Below are positions 53,740-61,002 of a stretch of 64,000 nt of DNA, piece after piece (position 1 is the first letter of the stretch; every line of letters starts with the position of its first letter). The notes below the pieces were generated by a model. The model was not told the origin of the DNA. It saw nothing but the letters and a program-made list of their open reading frames with translations, and ran no database searches. The stretch covers positions 962,001-1,026,000 of the forward strand of contig NZ_OY762276.1 of NCBI RefSeq assembly GCF_963665445.1, in the 5' to 3' direction. The stretch is from an uncultured Desulfobulbus sp. GTDB taxonomy: Bacteria > Desulfobacterota > Desulfobulbia > Desulfobulbales > Desulfobulbaceae. The translations under genes and the position numbers were made by a program.

Positions 53740-54345
53740 TCATTCGATTGTCTGGATGAATTGTTCTTGGTATTGGGAAACTTTAAAAGTTTGTTTACAT
53801 ATCGGAAAATTTTGACATCCCCAAAAACGTTCATCGCCATTTTTCTTTGAATTTCTTAAGCTCATTTTTTTATTACAGCTCGGGCATGTTGGATAAACAA
53901 AATTGTTCATTTCGAGGAATTTTTTGAGATAATCTTGCACGGGTTTAGGTGCTTTCGTGATCAACTGGATAATTTTGGCACCATCGAAAATATTGATTTT
54001 GTTCTGCTCGGCAAATTCAAGTGCGTCGTTAGTGTACTCACCTGTCACGAAATAGAACCCTTTTTCAACTCCGTTTGCGGCCATGGCTCCATAGAATTCT
54101 CGGACATGTTTTACGCCGACTTTCATTGTTGCCCACGCTTTGCACTGTGCAATTGCCGCTGGGTTCTCAAAATCGCCGTCTTTGTACGCGAAAATGTCTA
54201 TCCCTTGATCCTTTCCTATTGGTGTTCTGAATGCCTGAAATTTTGCAGCTCTCATTAATTCAACACAAAATGCTTCAAACGTTTTCCATTCGATTGCCTT
54301 CAAGAGATCAATATTCCAATTTCCTGTAATCTTTATGTGTTCCAT
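53740..54345 (-). CDS. Mrr-like restriction endonuclease with topoisomerase-type zinc finger
   Basis: 201 aa. PD-(D/E)xK core of the Mrr_cat type: WKTFEAFCVELMRAAKF, then GKDQGIDIFAYKDG (Asp), then IAQCKAWATMKVGVKHVREFYGAM (Q-x-K). A topoisomerase-type zinc ribbon follows (CPSCNKKMSLRNSKKNGDERFWGCQNFPIC, ~154-185). Mrr-family enzymes cut modified or foreign DNA. Here the nuclease is carried by the integrated element, so a role in inter-phage defence is plausible. Family assignment is from motifs only. Confidence 0.78.
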   Translation of the reverse strand: MEHIKITGNWNIDLLKAIEWKTFEAFCVELMRAAKFQAFRTPIGKDQGIDIFAYKDGDFENPAAIAQCKAWATMKVGVKHVREFYGAMAANGVEKGFYFVTGEYTNDALEFAEQNKINIFDGAKIIQLITKAPKPVQDYLKKFLEMNNFVYPTCPSCNKKMSLRNSKKNGDERFWGCQNFPICKQTFKVSQYQEQFIQTIE

Positions 54346-54378
54346 AGGGTTAACCGATTGTATTGTAATGAGAATATT

Positions 54379-54816
54379 TTACGCTACTTTACGACTCGAA
54401 GTATAGTTTTCTCTCGTTTCTGCTTCTTCCTTTTCTTCCTTCCATTTTTTGAATCCATCGAAAGTTTCTTCGAATTCAACTTCGAACCATGCTTCTTTTT
54501 TGGGATTCTTTCTTACTTCTTCGCTGAGCCATTCTTCGGCCTGGTCAAATATTTTAAATTTTCTTTTCTCGTTATCACTTCGCAATTCAATTTTCTTTTT
54601 TCCTGTTAACAACCAACCCAAATAATCACTGTAGTTAACAAAAAGCCCTGCTATCATTTCTGCCGACGGCCCTCTTTTCCCAGTGATTACCATCGAAAGG
54701 TATCCAGCTGTTATTCCAATCTTATTTGCGAATTCACCTTGAGTGAGATGGAGTCTTTTTTCAATTAACTCTCTTAATCTCACTCGGAATTCATCATCTA
54801 TCGTTAATTTTTTCAT
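54379..54816 (-). CDS. XRE-type phage repressor
   Basis: 145 aa. The N-terminal helix-turn-helix is LREL..LTQGEFANKIGITAGYLSMVITGKRGPSAEMIAGLF (~25-65); a charged coiled-coil C-terminus (EKRKFKIFDQAEEWL..FKKWKEEKEEAE) may mediate dimerisation. It is divergently transcribed from the inovirus genes starting at 54912, with a palindrome between them. This is the classic position of a lysogeny repressor. No ribosome site is obvious before the ATG. Confidence 0.82.
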   Translation of the reverse strand: MKKLTIDDEFRVRLRELIEKRLHLTQGEFANKIGITAGYLSMVITGKRGPSAEMIAGLFVNYSDYLGWLLTGKKKIELRSDNEKRKFKIFDQAEEWLSEEVRKNPKKEAWFEVEFEETFDGFKKWKEEKEEAETRENYTSSRKVA

Positions 54817-54845
54817 TGACGCTACATCTATTGTTATTTATAAAG

Positions 54846-54857
54846 TAACTATAGTTA
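54846..54857. promoter_or_regulatory. Palindromic operator between repressor and phage genes
   Basis: Perfect 12-bp palindrome TAACTATAGTTA in the 95-base divergent spacer. A half-match (CTGTAGTTAAC) lies inside the repressor gene near 54629. A binding site for the XRE protein is inferred. Confidence 0.5.
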
Positions 54858-54911
54858 ATTACTGATTATACCACACAGCTACCAAGACACGAAAAACCCA
54901 AGAGGCCCACC

Positions 54912-55316
54912 ATGCCCGAAACCAAATCATGCCTCCAAATAAGCCAGAATCCCACTCCAGGCGCTTCCGTTGAATTCTGCCCCAAATGCCTTAACCTGCT
55001 CTCTTTCTCCGGTATGCAGCAAACCGACCGTGGTTTTCAGCTCGTGTACGATTGCCCCGAATGTGAAAGTTCTTTCACCTATGCCCCCGTCACCCAAATG
55101 CAGCTTTTTGAAGTGCTCCGAGACATCACCGAGCCTCAAACCTTCTGCGGCATCAACCCGTTAATCGACCATATTTCTGAAAACAGCAACGTGTCAAGGT
55201 CTCACCTTATCCACGAGCTGCAGCTTTTAAGACGTGCCTTGGATCGTCTCCGCCATGAGCGCCAATACTTTGATGAATCCGATATCGATTCCTTTCTCGA
55301 TACACTTCAAGGGTGA
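54912..55316 (+). CDS. Phage zinc-ribbon protein
   Basis: 134 aa, first gene of the rightward inovirus operon. CPKC (~23) and CPEC (~50) form a Cys4 zinc ribbon. The C-terminal half is helical (HISENSNVSRSHLIHELQLLRRALDRLRHE), perhaps winged-helix-like. It may be a transcription or replication accessory protein. Ribosome site AAGAGG. Confidence 0.65.
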   Translation: MPETKSCLQISQNPTPGASVEFCPKCLNLLSFSGMQQTDRGFQLVYDCPECESSFTYAPVTQMQLFEVLRDITEPQTFCGINPLIDHISENSNVSRSHLIHELQLLRRALDRLRHERQYFDESDIDSFLDTLQG

Positions 55317-55322
55317 TTCAAA

Positions 55323-55499
55323 ATGAACCTTTCCGATTCCTTAACACTCTTCGGCCTCTTCATCGTCTTCCTTGGCCTGGGCCTGCTCATCTACGCCAGC
55401 CTATTCGGGCTGTACCTGCGTTTACAACTGCAATTCTTTCCCAGGCTCAACAAGCAGTTTGAACAAATGCTTAAGCACATGGATGAAAAGACGGAATGA
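55323..55499 (+). CDS. Tiny single-span membrane protein
   Basis: 58 aa: MNLSDSLTLFGLFIVFLGLG followed by a span to ~32 and an amphipathic tail (RLNKQFEQMLKHMDEKTE). Its stop overlaps the next start in ATGA. Phage-encoded; function unknown. Confidence 0.6.
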   Translation: MNLSDSLTLFGLFIVFLGLGLLIYASLFGLYLRLQLQFFPRLNKQFEQMLKHMDEKTE

Positions 55500-55708
55500 A
55501 AAACCCAACCCGCCCCAACACCTCAGAGATCACCTGTTCCCAATGCGGCAGGCCCCTTGAAGTGTCCACTGTGGAAACACAAGACGGCCACTATCAAGAC
55601 TATCTCCAGTGCTGGCACTGCTTCACCAGCACACCGGGGCGGAAAGTCATGCGCGTTCCACTGCATTCTTACAAGCAGCCGGAAATCACTGCACCGGCAA
55701 ATTTATAG
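55496..55708 (+). CDS. Small zinc-ribbon protein
   Basis: 70 aa with CSQC (~14) and CWHC (~39), a Cys4 zinc ribbon, and no other domain. Translationally coupled to the membrane peptide before it. Confidence 0.6.
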   Translation: MKNPTRPNTSEITCSQCGRPLEVSTVETQDGHYQDYLQCWHCFTSTPGRKVMRVPLHSYKQPEITAPANL

Positions 55709-55730
55709 ATAAACAGGAGAGAAAACGGTC

Positions 55731-55961
55731 ATGCAAACAACGAACATCTCCCATGCCTTCCACTCTGTAACCCATTGCCCCAAGTGCACAGGGGTTCTTG
55801 AACAGCCAACCTTTGAAAAAATGGACGGATCTGATGAAAGAACCCTCGTTTACAAGTGTCGTAAATGCGCCATGTCCTTTGCTTTGCTTCCGGTGACTGA
55901 ATACCGCCTGTTTGAGACTAATGAAGTTTCAAGGGCCTGGAAAGTCGCATCAGCAAATTAA
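55731..55961 (+). CDS. Small zinc-ribbon protein
   Basis: 76 aa with CPKC (~17) and CRKC (~44) and the ending FALLPVTEYRLFETNEV. That ending resembles FTYAPVTQMQLFEVL of the 54912 product, so the two are probably paralogues. Ribosome site GGAGAG. Confidence 0.6.
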   Translation: MQTTNISHAFHSVTHCPKCTGVLEQPTFEKMDGSDERTLVYKCRKCAMSFALLPVTEYRLFETNEVSRAWKVASAN

Positions 55962-55987
55962 TCCCCTCAACCATTTCAGGTGTCGCC

Positions 55988-56149
55988 ATGATCACTGGTT
56001 TCTCAGGTACCCCAGGCAAAGGCAAATCCTCCGAAGCAGTCCTTAAGCTCGTTGAGAAGATTATGAAGGACCGCTCTTCTTTAACCACTACCTCAACTGA
56101 AGATATAGACCACCAACCACCCAAAAATCCAATCAAAAACCAGGAGTAA
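55988..56149 (+). CDS. Orphan Zot N-terminal P-loop peptide
   Basis: 53 aa. The first 18 residues (MITGFSGTPGKGKSSEAV) match the start of the full-length Zot at 60139 (MIIGFTGTPGSGKTYEAV), including Walker A. Then the similarity ends in a polar tail (SSLTTTSTEDIDHQPPKNP). It is either a remnant of a partial duplication or a small regulatory peptide. It has no Walker B and no membrane span. It is followed by the gene at 56155 with an AGGAG ribosome site inside its end. Confidence 0.6.
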   Translation: MITGFSGTPGKGKSSEAVLKLVEKIMKDRSSLTTTSTEDIDHQPPKNPIKNQE

Positions 56150-56154
56150 CCATC

Positions 56155-56487
56155 ATGCCCAACGAGAAAGACACCATCAGCGCAGGAAACAACAGTCCCT
56201 TTTTCCCGATCTCTGGCCGCATCGAGTCTTCCGACCAGGTCGCCGTCAGCCGGGACAACCTCCCTATCTTCAATACCCTGATCAAAGGTAAAGCCCCCGA
56301 CGAGTACACCAACCCGCCACAATGGGCCGTTACCTCAAATATCCGTTTCGGTAAACAGGGCGACATCGTCAACAACATCAAAACCGAGGTCCGTTGCCGG
56401 TCCTATCTGGTGGAACAGGTGGACGAACGAACCGGCGTTGTTTCCAAGATCCGGAGATTCACCCACGATCTCTGGCTGATGCAATGA
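56155..56487 (+). CDS. Possible phage ssDNA-binding protein
   Basis: 110 aa, soluble, ribosome site AGGAGTAACC. It shows beta-rich segments (WAVTSNIRFG, EVRCRSYLVEQV, SKIRRFTHDLWLM) with aromatic and basic residues. The position just before the coat genes is where inoviruses often encode the gene V-type ssDNA-binding protein. The assignment rests on position, size and composition, not on a recognised motif. Confidence 0.4.
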   Translation: MPNEKDTISAGNNSPFFPISGRIESSDQVAVSRDNLPIFNTLIKGKAPDEYTNPPQWAVTSNIRFGKQGDIVNNIKTEVRCRSYLVEQVDERTGVVSKIRRFTHDLWLMQ

Positions 56488-56537
56488 CGTGTCCTCACCA
56501 AGCGGATCTTGGGATATCCCCGGACCTTGGCAGGGCT

Positions 56538-56568
56538 GCCCGGCTTCCGGCGTCTGCCGGTGCCGGGC
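56538..56568. other. Strong stem-loop upstream of the coat genes
   Basis: GCCCGGC pairs with GCCGGGC, and inside it CCGGC pairs with GCCGG. No T run follows. In the filamentous phage context it could be a packaging signal, an attenuator or an mRNA-processing structure. Confidence 0.55.
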
Positions 56569-56679
56569 TGAACTGGCAAGGAGCGTGGTTTCCTGGATTT
56601 GCCCACGAAGCCGGGGGCCTCCGACAGCTCCCTTTGTAGAGATGAACCTTAACTGACAACCTCATACGGAGAACGTGCC

Positions 56680-56874
56680 ATGAAAAAACGTCTTCTTATC
56701 GTCCTGGCCCCGCTGGTTGTCCCTAGCCTGGCCTTTGCGGAATGGACCCCAATGGTTGATTCCACAATGTTTGACGGCATCAAGGCCGACATGCTCACCA
56801 TGGTCGGCGGTATCGTCACCCTTTTCTTCATTATCCTTGGCTTAGCTATGCTGATGCGCGCCGGCGGTCGCTAG
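56680..56874 (+). CDS. Coat-like protein 1 (pVIII type)
   Basis: 64 aa. Signal peptide MKKRLLIVLAPLVVPSLAFA, then a mature ~44 aa with acidic N-terminal part (EWTPMVDSTMFDGIKADM), one span (VTLFFIILGLAMLM) and basic end (RAGGR). This is the design of an inovirus coat subunit. Ribosome site GGAGA. Confidence 0.68.
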   Translation: MKKRLLIVLAPLVVPSLAFAEWTPMVDSTMFDGIKADMLTMVGGIVTLFFIILGLAMLMRAGGR

Positions 56875-56919
56875 GCATATCAACCCCATACAAACCCCTT
56901 TTCTTTAGGAGAACAAACC

Positions 56920-57192
56920 ATGAACTTCCTCAAAACCATCGCAACCAAAACCAAGAACTTCTTCCAGAAGGCAAAGGCTGTCGTCGTCCCTGCTGCCCTG
57001 GCCATCTGCGGCATCGGCGCTTCTGTCGCCCTCGGCCCCCAGGCCTCCCACGCTGGTGTGGCTGAACTGTTCGCTGCTGCCGATATCTCCGGCCTGGCAA
57101 CCCTGATCGAGGCTTTGCTGACCACCTTCGTGGGCATCATGCTGCTGTTCATCGGCTACAAGTACCTCAAGCGTGCTGGCAACCGCGGCTAA
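56920..57192 (+). CDS. Major coat protein (pVIII type)
   Basis: 90 aa. Long signal peptide ending SHA, then mature ~45 aa: GVAELFAAADISGLATLIEA, one span (FVGIMLLFIGY) and basic DNA-facing end (KYLKRAGNRG). Size and charge pattern match filamentous-phage major coat proteins. Ribosome site AGGAGAAC and a hairpin after the gene fit high expression. Confidence 0.78.
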   Translation: MNFLKTIATKTKNFFQKAKAVVVPAALAICGIGASVALGPQASHAGVAELFAAADISGLATLIEALLTTFVGIMLLFIGYKYLKRAGNRG

Positions 57193-57200
57193 TCGCCAAC

Positions 57201-57223
57201 GGGGAGGGGCAACCCTCCCCTTT
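57201..57223 (+). terminator. Hairpin after the major coat gene
   Basis: GGGGAGGG/CCCTCCCC followed by TTTA. This is comparable to the terminator after gene VIII in Ff phages; the short T run suggests partial termination. Confidence 0.6.
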
Positions 57224-57237
57224 ACCCTGGATAGATT

Positions 57238-57549
57238 ATGAACCCGAACCAATACCTCTTTGATGCAATCAGCCAAATGACCGGCGGCATCATCACCGAT
57301 ATCAAGTCCCTTTTTCTCGGGGGAATAGTCCTCGCTTTCATTCTCGTGGGGTTGGATCACCTCAAGGATGCCTTCAACCATATGCTCGATGCACGGGCAC
57401 ATGACAGGTTCCTGGAGAACGCCGAAGACATGCGAATGGAACGCGACCAGCACAGGCGCGGTTCCTCCGAATGGGAAGAAGCAAACTACATGTACCGCCA
57501 CTTCATCGGCAAGGCGGCAAAATCGCGTTTAAGGAGTTGGGGCGAATGA
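57238..57549 (+). CDS. Phage membrane protein
   Basis: 103 aa with one N-terminal span (LFLGGIVLAFILVGLDHL) and a charged helical tail (DMRMERDQHRRGSSEWEEANYMYRHF). The stop overlaps the next start. It is probably a minor virion or assembly protein. Confidence 0.6.
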   Translation: MNPNQYLFDAISQMTGGIITDIKSLFLGGIVLAFILVGLDHLKDAFNHMLDARAHDRFLENAEDMRMERDQHRRGSSEWEEANYMYRHFIGKAAKSRLRSWGE

Positions 57550-57665
57550 CACTCAATTTGACCGCATACGGAATGGGCCTTGGACTGGTGATGGTCGGTT
57601 GGATAGCAGGAATGGCCGTCAGCTATGCCTTTGCAACCATCCGCGCAATAGGGCACCTGGCATGA
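57546..57665 (+). CDS. Tiny phage membrane peptide
   Basis: 39 aa with one span (GMGLGLVMVGWIAGMAVSYAF). It overlaps genes on both sides by 4 bases, typical of compact inovirus operons (compare pVII/pIX, ~33 aa). Confidence 0.55.
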   Translation: MTLNLTAYGMGLGLVMVGWIAGMAVSYAFATIRAIGHLA

Positions 57666-57787
57666 CTGGCGCAGAACTGACCGACATTCTCAATCAGATC
57701 GTTTCCCAGCTGGGCGACATCATGAGCTTCGGGCTCGGGGGACTGACCGGCATTGCCTTTGTGATCGCTGCTTCCATGAGGTGGTAA
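57662..57787 (+). CDS. Tiny phage membrane peptide
   Basis: 41 aa: MTGAELTDILNQIVSQLGDI plus a span ending AASMRW. A pVII/pIX-like minor coat role is possible from size and position. Confidence 0.5.
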   Translation: MTGAELTDILNQIVSQLGDIMSFGLGGLTGIAFVIAASMRW

Positions 57788-57789
57788 CC

Positions 57790-57927
57790 ATGATTCAACT
57801 GCCTGAAGGCTTTGACGCTGCCCAACTGTTTGCTGAGTTTTTCAGCCTGGCCTCTCCGTTCATCGGCATTGCCGCGCTGATTGCCAGCTTCTACTTGATC
57901 AACCGCATACTTAAGAAAGCGCCATGA
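57790..57927 (+). CDS. Tiny phage membrane peptide
   Basis: 45 aa: MIQLPEGFDAAQLFAEFFSL with one span and basic end (NRILKKAP). Resembles a minor coat subunit. Overlaps the next start in ATGA. Confidence 0.5.
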   Translation: MIQLPEGFDAAQLFAEFFSLASPFIGIAALIASFYLINRILKKAP

Positions 57928-58028
57928 AAACCATTCCCTCATTTTTCAAACTGCGCCTGACCTTCTTGGTGATCGGCTGCTTTGCGGTCTGCTTCATCGT
58001 CGGCCTGGCAAAGAGGCTGCTCTTATGA
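57924..58028 (+). CDS. Tiny phage membrane peptide
   Basis: 34 aa: a basic start (MKTIPSFFKLRL), one span with two Cys and a basic end (AKRLLL). It overlaps both neighbours by 4 bases. Confidence 0.45.
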   Translation: MKTIPSFFKLRLTFLVIGCFAVCFIVGLAKRLLL

Positions 58029-58411
58029 AACGGATACTTTCTGTTGCGATCGCTGCCGGGTTCCTCTTCTTCGGCGTCGGCCTCTACCTGGCCCATGGTG
58101 AAGAAGTACCCAGCTTGCCCAACGGGCCGAACGCATCCTACAGCGTTAATCCGGGTCAAGGCTTCCCCAAAGAGTACGTGGTTCCCCGGACCTCTTCCAC
58201 CTCTGCACTGCTTCGTAAAAGGGAGCTCAAATCCTGCAGGGAATACCTCTCCATCTGCGAGCGTTCCTGCGAGTACCGGGGCTCCATGTTCAAGTTCCAA
58301 TGCATAGGTCAGGAGTTCCAGCCGTACCAGGACCATTTCCGTTGCCAGTGCGCTGATGATTTATCAAATTTAACCAGCGTGCAGGCCATAACTACCACTA
58401 AAAAGAGATAA
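58025..58411 (+). CDS. Secreted cysteine-rich phage protein
   Basis: 128 aa. Signal peptide (MKRILSVAIAAGFLFFGVGLYLAHG). The mature domain has six Cys (KSCREYLSICERSCEYRG, FQCIG, RCQCAD), probably disulfide-bonded. It sits immediately before the adhesin gene. It could be a virion or host-recognition accessory. No family is recognised. Confidence 0.6.
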   Translation: MKRILSVAIAAGFLFFGVGLYLAHGEEVPSLPNGPNASYSVNPGQGFPKEYVVPRTSSTSALLRKRELKSCREYLSICERSCEYRGSMFKFQCIGQEFQPYQDHFRCQCADDLSNLTSVQAITTTKKR

Positions 58412-58413
58412 AA

Positions 58414-59796
58414 ATGAATATTTCTCGGTTAATTTTTATTTTTATCCTCTGGTTTATCCTGTCTCCTTTATCGGTTAATGCCACTGGAACCATTGGTACT
58501 TCCGGGACCTGTTATTTCGTTGTCGTTTACTATGGTCCAACTTCATCTCTCGCCTATGGGTATTATGCCGGTGGTACATCCACTACCCTCGGATTGACCA
58601 ATATTGCTCGAACTGGCGGTTCACAATATTCATATAGTGCCAGTGGTACTTGGTATTATGTCAACGCTCGCATTTATTATTGGACCGGTACTTATTGGCA
58701 AATCGCTGAAACTCTCTGGTCAGGTCAGTATGTAAACGCCACTATCAAGGCCAACCTTGATGCAATTGCCGATGGAACTGCTTACCCCTCCTCCGGTCCC
58801 CCTGATGATTTTTGTCAAACCAATCCCTGTTTGGAAAAAGCTGGTACTTCTGCGGGATATGCCATTTCAACCTATTCCGAGGACCAATCACCGAATTTAT
58901 CCGCTCAATGTTTCGATGGTTGTCAGGTCACTGCCGAAATCGGTAGCGAGTTAGGACCATGTCTTGATGGCTCTTGTGTTTCCTCGGTCAAATACACCTA
59001 TTCAGGTGAATCCTGTACTTCAGAAGAGACCATTGCCGATTTAGAGGAGGCCCCACCAGGCGTATGTTATTCGCAGTGGATCTCTCTGGTCAATAAATGC
59101 GGAAGCGCTTCGAATATTGGGTCTTTTGATTATTCTTCCTGTTCTGGCGAATGCTCGAAAACTGATTGTTCTTCCCAGTGGTCTGCTCTTTCCGAGCGCT
59201 GTGGCGGTGAACAATATATCGTCAACTGGGACGGTTCCAAATGTTCAGGAACCTGCAAAACCGACGATACCCCAAATGTTTCAGAAGGCGATGCCGTCCC
59301 TACCACTGTCAAAACTTCCACGACTACCAATGATGATGGCACATCATCTAACACTACGATCACGACCTACAATATAGACGGTACTGAATATACCACCACA
59401 ACGACCACCAATTATGATTCGGATGGGAATGCCACGGGGACAACTACGACTCAAAGTCAAGGTAGTTCTGACGACGAAACCTTCTCCACAATAACGCCAA
59501 ACGGTTTCACTGAATCCTATTCCCCCTCTGATACTGAATTCGATATTCCCGACCGCTTCACCGATTTTCTGACGAATGTAAAATCCTCGGGCCTATTCTC
59601 CTTTTCCTCCGATTTTTTCAATTCTCTCCCCAGCGGTGGTTCCTCCGTTTTCGTGATCGAAGGCGGCGATACCTTTGGCGGCAGTCACAGCATAGATCTG
59701 AGCGAAACAATGACCGGCGGTCTTGCGGTGGCAAAGGCCGTGCTGCTTGCCCTGTTTGGTTTCCTCTCCATCCGCGCCATTATCATGAAGAGGTGA
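58414..59796 (+). CDS. pIII-like adsorption protein
   Basis: 460 aa. Signal peptide (IFIFILWFILSPLSVNA). N-terminal Tyr/Gly-rich domain (~25-130), cysteine-rich domain (~145-280), long Thr/Ser-rich linker (~290-365) and a C-terminal domain ending in a span (LAVAKAVLLALFGFLSIRAIIMKR). This order (receptor domains, flexible linker, membrane anchor) is that of inovirus pIII. The N-terminal repeats are not similar to Ff N1/N2. The linker is AT-richer than neighbouring genes. Confidence 0.75.
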   Translation: MNISRLIFIFILWFILSPLSVNATGTIGTSGTCYFVVVYYGPTSSLAYGYYAGGTSTTLGLTNIARTGGSQYSYSASGTWYYVNARIYYWTGTYWQIAETLWSGQYVNATIKANLDAIADGTAYPSSGPPDDFCQTNPCLEKAGTSAGYAISTYSEDQSPNLSAQCFDGCQVTAEIGSELGPCLDGSCVSSVKYTYSGESCTSEETIADLEEAPPGVCYSQWISLVNKCGSASNIGSFDYSSCSGECSKTDCSSQWSALSERCGGEQYIVNWDGSKCSGTCKTDDTPNVSEGDAVPTTVKTSTTTNDDGTSSNTTITTYNIDGTEYTTTTTTNYDSDGNATGTTTTQSQGSSDDETFSTITPNGFTESYSPSDTEFDIPDRFTDFLTNVKSSGLFSFSSDFFNSLPSGGSSVFVIEGGDTFGGSHSIDLSETMTGGLAVAKAVLLALFGFLSIRAIIMKR

Positions 59797-59800
59797 AATA

Positions 59801-60136
59801 ATGTCCGGCTTTGGTGTCATCATAGATTGGCTTGAAACTTTTTGGAGCTGGATAGAAACCGGCTTCACCTGGATTCTTAACGGCTTACTGGTCCTGATCC
59901 AGTTTGTCTTCTTCACCATCTTCGATGGCCTGTTGACGGTGATTGAAACAGCCCTGGCGGCTATCGATCTCTCGTCCGTGATCTTCAACTATGCCGCCGC
60001 CTGGTCCAGCATGCCAACTCAATTGGTCTGGCTGATCAACGCCGTTGGTCTGCCGCAATGCTTCACCATCCTTGGCGCTGCCTACCTGATCCGCCTGACC
60101 TTGAACCTCATCCCTTCAATCTTCACCAGGGTCTAA
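59801..60136 (+). CDS. pVI-like minor coat protein (DUF2523 type)
   Basis: 111 aa, three hydrophobic segments (ILNGLLVLIQFVFFTIFDGLL, FNYAAAWSSMPTQLVWLINAVGL, FTILGAAYLIRLTL). The ending LPQCFTILGAAYLIRLTLNL is typical of DUF2523 proteins, which lie between pIII and Zot in many inoviruses. Confidence 0.75.
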   Translation: MSGFGVIIDWLETFWSWIETGFTWILNGLLVLIQFVFFTIFDGLLTVIETALAAIDLSSVIFNYAAAWSSMPTQLVWLINAVGLPQCFTILGAAYLIRLTLNLIPSIFTRV

Positions 60137-60138
60137 TC

Positions 60139-61002
60139 ATGATTATCGGATTCACCGGGACCCCCGGCTCGGGCAAAACCTACGAGGCAGTCAAAAAGAT
60201 CCTCGATAACATCCGCATGAACCGTGTGGTCTATACCAATATTGACGGCATCTTTGATCCGGAATGCGTGGAGATGATCAAGACCTATTGCAACCTCTCC
60301 GACCTGGCGTTCACTCGGTTGCTTCGTCCCATTGAATCGGACCAGATCGAAAAATTCTGGATGCACGTTGAACCAGGCGCCTTGGTCATCCTCGACGAGA
60401 TCCACAAATGGTTCTCCAACCGTGACTGGCAGGCTGAGAAAAACAAGCAGTTCGGCTATTGGGCCTCGACGCATCGCCACCATGGGTATGATGTAGTGTT
60501 GATCACCCAGAACATTGAACGGGTCGACGCTGCCGTTCGCAGTCTCCTTGAATGGAACTATGTCTACCGCAAGGTGAACTTCCTCGGCGGTGCGGTCAAG
60601 CGCTCCTACCTCTGTTATGCCTACGGCGGAGACGACACCAACGGCAAGCCGCTTGCCACCTCAAAACGGACCTACAATCCGGCCATCTTCCGTTGCTACA
60701 AGTCCTACGTCTCCAAGGACATCAAAGAATTGTCCATCATGCGCCATGTGAACGTGTTCCGGCATCCGGTCTTTGCCCTGATCCCGATCATGCTCTTTGT
60801 GTCGCTCTACATGGTGTTCTACAAATCCAGCCTCGGCACCGGTGACCTGTTCGGCACCAACAAGGTGATGGCCACTATCGAGAAGAAGAACAAGCAGGCG
60901 CTTCACCATCCCCCGGCCTCTTCCCCCCCTACAGCAACCGGCACCATTACCCCCGTGGTCCGTAATGGCCAACTCGTGTTCACCAACCGTCAAGGATCAT
61001 GA
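60139..61002 (+). CDS. zot: Zot/pI assembly ATPase
   Basis: 287 aa. Walker A GFTGTPGSGKTYEAV (~4-18), Walker B LVILDEIHKWFSNR (~87), STHRHHGYDVVLITQN (~113), one span (VFALIPIMLFVSLYMVFY, ~213-230) and a periplasmic tail. Zot/pI powers extrusion of the filament through the inner membrane. It is the diagnostic gene of inoviruses. Its stop overlaps the next gene. Confidence 0.92.
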   Translation: MIIGFTGTPGSGKTYEAVKKILDNIRMNRVVYTNIDGIFDPECVEMIKTYCNLSDLAFTRLLRPIESDQIEKFWMHVEPGALVILDEIHKWFSNRDWQAEKNKQFGYWASTHRHHGYDVVLITQNIERVDAAVRSLLEWNYVYRKVNFLGGAVKRSYLCYAYGGDDTNGKPLATSKRTYNPAIFRCYKSYVSKDIKELSIMRHVNVFRHPVFALIPIMLFVSLYMVFYKSSLGTGDLFGTNKVMATIEKKNKQALHHPPASSPPTATGTITPVVRNGQLVFTNRQGS

